Assembly (NCBI GenBank): GCA_029861085.1
Contig: JAOUAE010000056.1
Location: 1 to 8,051 of the forward strand
From: Candidatus Nitrosopumilus sp.
Lineage (GTDB): Archaea > Thermoproteota > Nitrososphaeria > Nitrososphaerales > Nitrosopumilaceae
Direction: 5' to 3'
DNA: 8,051 nt
Part shown: in pieces, positions 5,800 to 8,051 of the stretch
Numbering within the stretch: position 1 is the stretch's first letter
Layout of the letters: every line of letters begins with the position of its first letter
The notes under the pieces: generated by a model
Seen by the model: the letters and a program-made list of their open reading frames with translations, nothing else
Databases searched by the model: none
Told to the model about the DNA's origin: nothing
Position numbers and translations under genes: made by a program

Positions 5800-5904
5800 A
5801 TGGCATATCGCTGCAAGCATTGTAATTTTAAGTGGAATGCATGGGAAGACGATTTTCAAAAAGTACTTGTTCATGAAAAGACACATGTGGGAAAGGGTGA
5901 CTGA
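5800..5904 (+). CDS. 34-residue C2H2 zinc-finger protein
   Basis: The whole protein is one finger: C5-x2-C8, then FKWNAWEDDF, then H25-x3-H29. The linker between the second Cys and first His is 16 residues, longer than the classical 12, but hydrophobic and aromatic positions remain (F10, W12, W15, F19, L23). I recall single-finger proteins of this C2H2 style in ammonia-oxidising archaea. A nucleic-acid-binding role is plausible but unproven. It starts at the base after the previous stop; GAGG at 5782-5785 is a distant ribosome-binding site. Its stop shares one base with the next start (TGATG). Confidence 0.8.
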   Translation: MAYRCKHCNFKWNAWEDDFQKVLVHEKTHVGKGD

Positions 5905-6011
5905 TGCTCCTTTGCAATAAATGCTATAACGAACATCATGATCAGTGTATGGGAAAAGCTGGCATGTATGATTGTAGTTGCAAATGTTTTAAAAATAATT
6001 TAACAACATGA
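5904..6011 (+). CDS. 35-residue Cys-rich zinc-binding protein
   Basis: Six cysteines and two histidines in 35 residues: C4-x2-C7, H11-H12, C15, and the tight run DCSCKCF (C24, C26, C28). This could hold one or two zinc ions; the CxCxC run is also seen in metal-chelating peptides. GGTGA at 5896-5900 is a good ribosome-binding site three bases before the ATG. The start overlaps the previous stop by one base and the end overlaps the next start as ATGA, so translation is coupled on both sides. No known family is assigned. Confidence 0.78.
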   Translation: MLLCNKCYNEHHDQCMGKAGMYDCSCKCFKNNLTT

Positions 6012-6220
6012 TATCATCAGAAAACAGAAACATAATCACATCACATAGTAATGTGAACCGTCTACGAATATCCACTAAAGGTACCAACATTCCAGGGCAC
6101 CATCGGGAATGTGAAGAAGGGAATTGTTCTCGATTGATACCATGCCCATATGTCAGATGCCAAGAACACCGAACCGATATGGCAATAAAGGATTGGACTG
6201 TACAGCATGTTGAACCATGA
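6008..6220 (+). CDS. 70-residue protein with a Cys/His cluster
   Basis: The first 30 residues are polar and probably flexible. Residues 31-54 hold a dense ligand set: H31, H32, C35-x4-C40-x5-C46-x4-C51-x2-H54, with IPCPY in the middle. This can form one zinc site and resembles no family I can name. Both ends are ATGA overlaps (start in the previous stop, stop in the next start), strong evidence that this is the translated frame. The minus-strand frame over the same DNA lacks such signals. Its base composition looks richer in G+C than the flanking DNA. Confidence 0.72.
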   Translation: MISSENRNIITSHSNVNRLRISTKGTNIPGHHRECEEGNCSRLIPCPYVRCQEHRTDMAIKDWTVQHVEP

Positions 6221-6504
6221 AAAGCATGCCAACCCCGCCTGCAGAAGATTACGTAATGAAGAGCGATTCTAAAATAAAATTGTCTGAGGATGACTTTGTT
6301 TTGGTTGGAATGAACTACAACTATTACATGATTCCAAGGCTGGCATATCCCAAAGATGAACTCAAAAGTATAAAAGAGCAAATCCTCAAAAATCAGAAAA
6401 TGATTGAGGAATTAAAATCAGTCTGGGATGATGGAGTGCATGGCATGTTTGCAGACGATGTTGCAGGAATAATGGAGAAATATTTTGGCAAAAGAACCAA
6501 ATGA
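6217..6504 (+). CDS. 95-residue hypothetical with a coiled-coil helix
   Basis: No zinc ligands, unlike its neighbours. The N-terminus (MKSMPTPPAEDYVMKSD) is polar. An extended region with DDFVLVGMNYNYYMIPRLAY (25-44) suggests a short beta unit. A long charged helix (about 46-68, DELKSIKEQILKNQKMIEEL) has coiled-coil spacing, so dimerisation is likely. The C-terminus is acidic then basic. The family is not recognised. The start is coupled by ATGA to the previous gene, and its last 20 nt overlap the following zinc-ribbon gene. It may be a scaffold for the small zinc proteins, by position only. Confidence 0.78.
   Translation: MKSMPTPPAEDYVMKSDSKIKLSEDDFVLVGMNYNYYMIPRLAYPKDELKSIKEQILKNQKMIEELKSVWDDGVHGMFADDVAGIMEKYFGKRTK
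6474..6477 (+). promoter_or_regulatory. Ribosome-binding site fixing the TTG start at 6485
   Basis: GGAG lies seven bases before TTG 6485, inside the preceding gene. An in-frame TAA at 6470-6472 leaves TTG as the only standard start. Confidence 0.6.
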
Positions 6505-6646
6505 CAAATCACTTGCTACTGAAGGTGCAGAATTAAAGACAAGAGTAGTTTTACTCAATACCTGTACGAATTGTGGCAATAAATTCAAACCTGTCAACAG
6601 TATGATATTGGAAACGTTATGCGGTTTGTGTCTGAGAGAGAAATAA
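6485..6646 (+). CDS. 53-residue zinc-ribbon protein with a TTG start
   Basis: After a polar N-terminus (MAKEPNDKSLATEGAE) comes a four-Cys ribbon: C27-x2-C30-G, strand NKFKPVNSMILET, then C46-x2-C49-L. The TCTNCG and LCGLC knuckles are canonical for a zinc ribbon, as in rubredoxin-like or transcription-type ribbons. The start is TTG, backed by GGAG seven bases upstream and by an in-frame stop just before. It overlaps the previous gene by 20 nt, so it belongs to the same polycistron. It is the last member: downstream lie 27 nt of A/T-rich sequence and a poor frame at 6674. Confidence 0.8.
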   Translation: MAKEPNDKSLATEGAELKTRVVLLNTCTNCGNKFKPVNSMILETLCGLCLREK

Positions 6647-6745
6647 AATTCGATTGAGAAGATATTATTGGACATGATGATTTTCGATGCAAATCAAATC
6701 AAATCAACATGTAATGAGATGACATATGCACTTGAAGGTTGGAAT

Positions 6746-6842
6746 CTATTCTTCTTCACATTCTTTGCAACAAAATACTTGTAAAAAGATCAAAATGTTT
6801 CCACAGATTTTACATTTTTCATTTACAACATCAAAGGATCAT
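6746..6842 (-). pseudogene. Frameshifted mini zinc-knuckle gene
   Basis: The frame 6838-6746 encodes 30 residues ending in a clear zinc knuckle: KCKICGN, then ILIFLQVFCC, then KECEEE (C9-x2-C12 and C23/C24-x2-C27). It has no ATG, GTG or TTG before the knuckle and is closed upstream by TGA (6841-6839). However, an ATG (6842-6840) lies one base out of frame: ATG-A-TCC-TTT-GAT. Removing the extra A at 6839 would give an intact MSFDVVNEKCKICG... protein. Either the gene is broken by a one-base insertion, the read has an error, or an unusual start is used. It is the last of the minus-strand genes on this side. Confidence 0.5.
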
Positions 6843-6864
6843 GTTTGAAATCTTCATTTCTCAG

Positions 6865-7047
6865 TCAGGATGATTTGTCAATACAGTAACTACATGGGGA
6901 AAATCCTTCATTTTTTGCACAATCAAGCGTGTCTGGGACAAAGTAGGACCTGTCTTTCTTTTTTACGTGATAGATCTTGCATTCATGTTTTTTCATGGTC
7001 AGATGATGCACGATCATGCCTGATTTATCGCCCATATACCCCGGCAT
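6865..7047 (-). CDS. 60-residue Ada-like zinc-binding protein
   Basis: The C-terminal half resembles the small zinc-binding module of Ada-type proteins: KKHECKIYHVKKKDRSYF, then a short helix, then GFSPCSYC. Likely ligands are C23, C52, C55 and a histidine (H21 or H27); C43 is extra. In Ada the module is a metal-bound DNA-repair and regulatory domain; a free-standing copy could bind DNA or sense damage. ATG 7047 lies 4 nt after the methyltransferase stop, so the two are almost certainly co-transcribed. Later Met codons (residues 5, 11, 18) are alternative starts, and the first 17 residues look weakly conserved in character. The plus-strand frame across it is a shadow. Confidence 0.72.
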   Translation of the reverse strand: MPGYMGDKSGMIVHHLTMKKHECKIYHVKKKDRSYFVPDTLDCAKNEGFSPCSYCIDKSS

Positions 7048-7051
7048 GGTG

Positions 7052-7849
7052 CTACTTGTTAATCTCCAAGAGAATGTTCTCGTCTTGCCATCTGATGTTC
7101 TCTAAATCATCAAAGTTATCTTTGATGTTTTGCTCAAACGTTTCAGATGATTTTTTAAATTCATCTTTATCGTAAAGGGCAAATGTGGAGTAGTGATTAC
7201 TTTTTGCTTTCTTTAAAAGATTGGATAAATCAGATGTTCTGTCATGTCCAAATACGCGGGTATTGACAATTTTCATATCTGCCTTTTTTACGGCATATTG
7301 CAATTCATCAAATTCAAACAAACGATCCTCAGTTTCTGTAAACAAAGGAAAGTATTGCCCCCAGATGTTTCTGGAATTTTGATCTCGTAATCGTGTGTAG
7401 ATGAATGCATTGCCGTCATCCTTGAGGCATCCGTATACCTCAGCCAAAAACCTCTGTATGTCAAAATGATGTATGGCATTAAACGTTACAATACAATCCA
7501 TCGAATCGTTTTCTAAAGGTAATTTGTTGGCATTGCCTGGTCTGGCACAAAAATTCAAAATGCCGTTGCCAATCAAATAACTCTTCAGATGTTTGAGCAT
7601 ATTTTCATTGTAATCGATGCAGTGAAGATAGCAATCATCTTGTAAGTATTTTAAAAGTTCCAAAGAATGTCTACCATCACCGCATCCTACATCGGCTATA
7701 CCGATTCCTGGTTTTTTTGATAGTCGATTTTTTATGTGCTGTATGTGGTCAAAATCAGTCATTCTCAAATCTTTGTACTTAGAAGCAATTTTTGAAAAAT
7801 GACTATTTGTATCCTTTTCAGCAACCATTGCTTCATTCTTCATGGTCAT
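7052..7849 (-). CDS. Class I SAM-dependent methyltransferase
   Basis: Counting from the GTG at 7864, motif I is IADVGCGDGRHS (56-67), the acidic end of strand 2 is D84 in HCIDYNENML, and motif IV is MDCIVTFNAIHHFD (122-135), as in Methyltransf_11/25-type enzymes acting on small molecules. The C-terminal third (about 165-270) is lineage-variable and would carry substrate specificity; the substrate cannot be told. The start is ambiguous: GTG 7864 lies within the CACGTGGG motif, so ATG 7849 (MTMKNEAMVAEKD) or ATG 7843 is preferred. TTTTATC (7902-7896, minus) is the likely TATA box, giving a leader of about 20 nt. The 60-residue zinc protein follows 4 nt behind. Confidence 0.88.
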   Translation of the reverse strand: MTMKNEAMVAEKDTNSHFSKIASKYKDLRMTDFDHIQHIKNRLSKKPGIGIADVGCGDGRHSLELLKYLQDDCYLHCIDYNENMLKHLKSYLIGNGILNFCARPGNANKLPLENDSMDCIVTFNAIHHFDIQRFLAEVYGCLKDDGNAFIYTRLRDQNSRNIWGQYFPLFTETEDRLFEFDELQYAVKKADMKIVNTRVFGHDRTSDLSNLLKKAKSNHYSTFALYDKDEFKKSSETFEQNIKDNFDDLENIRWQDENILLEINK

Positions 7850-7859
7850 AATGAAAATT

Positions 7860-7867
7860 CCCACGTG
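7860..7867 (-). promoter_or_regulatory. CACGTGGG motif, copy 3, at the methyltransferase start
   Basis: The same 8-bp core as at 76-83 and 3030-3023, here near the predicted transcription start. A protein bound here would block initiation, so a repressor site is conceivable. Confidence 0.35.
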
Positions 7868-7895
7868 AGGACAATTATTGAAACCGCGCTGGAAA

Positions 7896-7902
7896 GATAA
7901 AA
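7896..7902 (-). promoter_or_regulatory. TATA box for the methyltransferase gene
   Basis: TTTTATC on the minus strand predicts a transcription start near 7872, just before the CACGTGGG motif and about 20 nt ahead of ATG 7849. Confidence 0.4.
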
Positions 7903-7935
7903 CGAATAGTACGTTCGTCTGTATCTTGGCCTCAT

Positions 7936-8051
7936 CTATGCAATCACCGTTTTTTTAATTTCAGCAGTCTTGCACAGGCTTATCAAACAATCATGACAGA
8001 GATATTCACCGGACGTATTCTTGCAACCGCAATCACATGTACACGTATAAT
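7936..8051 (-). CDS. Partial Cys-rich zinc protein (5' end outside the window)
   Basis: The open frame enters from the right edge with no start codon and ends in TAG at 7938-7936. The visible 37 residues contain YTCTCDCGCK, GEYLCHDC and LISLCK: seven cysteines and one histidine, with C-x2-C spacing (CHDC) and a CxCxCxC run. This fits one or two zinc sites. The tail AEIKKTVIA is ordinary. It is co-directional with the methyltransferase, whose own TATA box lies between them, so it is probably a separate unit. Its full length and start cannot be judged here. Confidence 0.65.
   Translation of the reverse strand, partial: YTCTCDCGCKNTSGEYLCHDCLISLCKTAEIKKTVIA

Noticed and set aside
5989..6381. 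Minus-strand frame of 130 codons
   Set aside because: It lies opposite three coupled plus-strand genes with ATGA junctions; its composition (clusters of F, C, H, W) looks like an antisense shadow, and it has no ribosome-binding site or motif.
6418..6675. Minus-strand frame of 85 codons
   Set aside because: It is antisense to the zinc-ribbon gene at 6485 and the end of the gene at 6217, both of which have far better signals.
6690..6705. CAAAT repeated three times
   Set aside because: Too short and of low complexity in A/T-rich DNA; no CRISPR-like spacing or other repeats.
6674..6784. Plus-strand 36-codon frame after the mini-gene cluster
   Set aside because: It is not coupled to the cluster, has an ordinary hydrophobic tail and lies opposite the zinc-knuckle reading frame.
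6870..7175. Plus-strand frame of 101 codons
   Set aside because: It crosses the methyltransferase end and the Ada-like gene on the other strand and has no recognisable domain.

Overview
The window is AT-rich archaeal DNA, most likely from a Nitrosopumilus-like ammonia oxidiser (Nitrososphaerota/Thaumarchaeota). Evidence: compact genes with ATG, GTG and TTG starts; TATA-like boxes about 25-30 nt before start codons, as in leaderless archaeal transcripts; many very small zinc-binding proteins; and an exported protein whose SPACIKP...LKERGW segment resembles one I recall from many secreted proteins of this group. No rRNA, tRNA, CRISPR array, transposase or integrase was seen. Family names come from reading motifs by eye, not from searches.

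Left part (1-3800): a gene-free stretch with a strong hairpin is followed by an exported DUF4377 + Kazal protein (333-1073). This is translationally coupled to a small membrane-anchored protein (1070-1480). Next come a Yip1-type membrane protein (1605-2270), a lineage-specific hypothetical (2344-2661), a 49-residue protein on the minus strand (2722-2871), and a membrane protein with split CxxC pairs (3150-3782).

Centre (3800-5680): a minus-strand mini zinc protein (3848-3997) is divergent from a plus-strand pair. The pair is a 39-residue zinc finger (4093-4212) overlapping a 212-residue protein that looks like a catalytically decayed Mrr-type restriction-endonuclease fold (4205-4843). A 51-residue Cse60-like protein (5000-5155) follows, then about 530 bp with no convincing gene.

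Right part (5683-8051): the most striking feature is a head-to-tail run of six tiny plus-strand genes (5683-6646). They abut or overlap (TAG|ATG, TGATG, ATGA, ATGA, then a 20-nt overlap). Four encode different Cys/His-rich proteins. A TATATAT box sits at leaderless distance before the first ATG. Converging on them from the minus strand are a partial Cys-rich gene at the right edge, a class I methyltransferase, an Ada-like zinc-binding protein 4 nt behind it, and a zinc-knuckle reading frame that appears broken by one extra base.

In all, about ten reading frames in 8 kb have candidate zinc ligands, and most are under 60 codons, where default gene calling is likely to miss them. The DNA motif CACGTGGG occurs three times, at intergenic or start-site positions, and may be a shared regulatory site.
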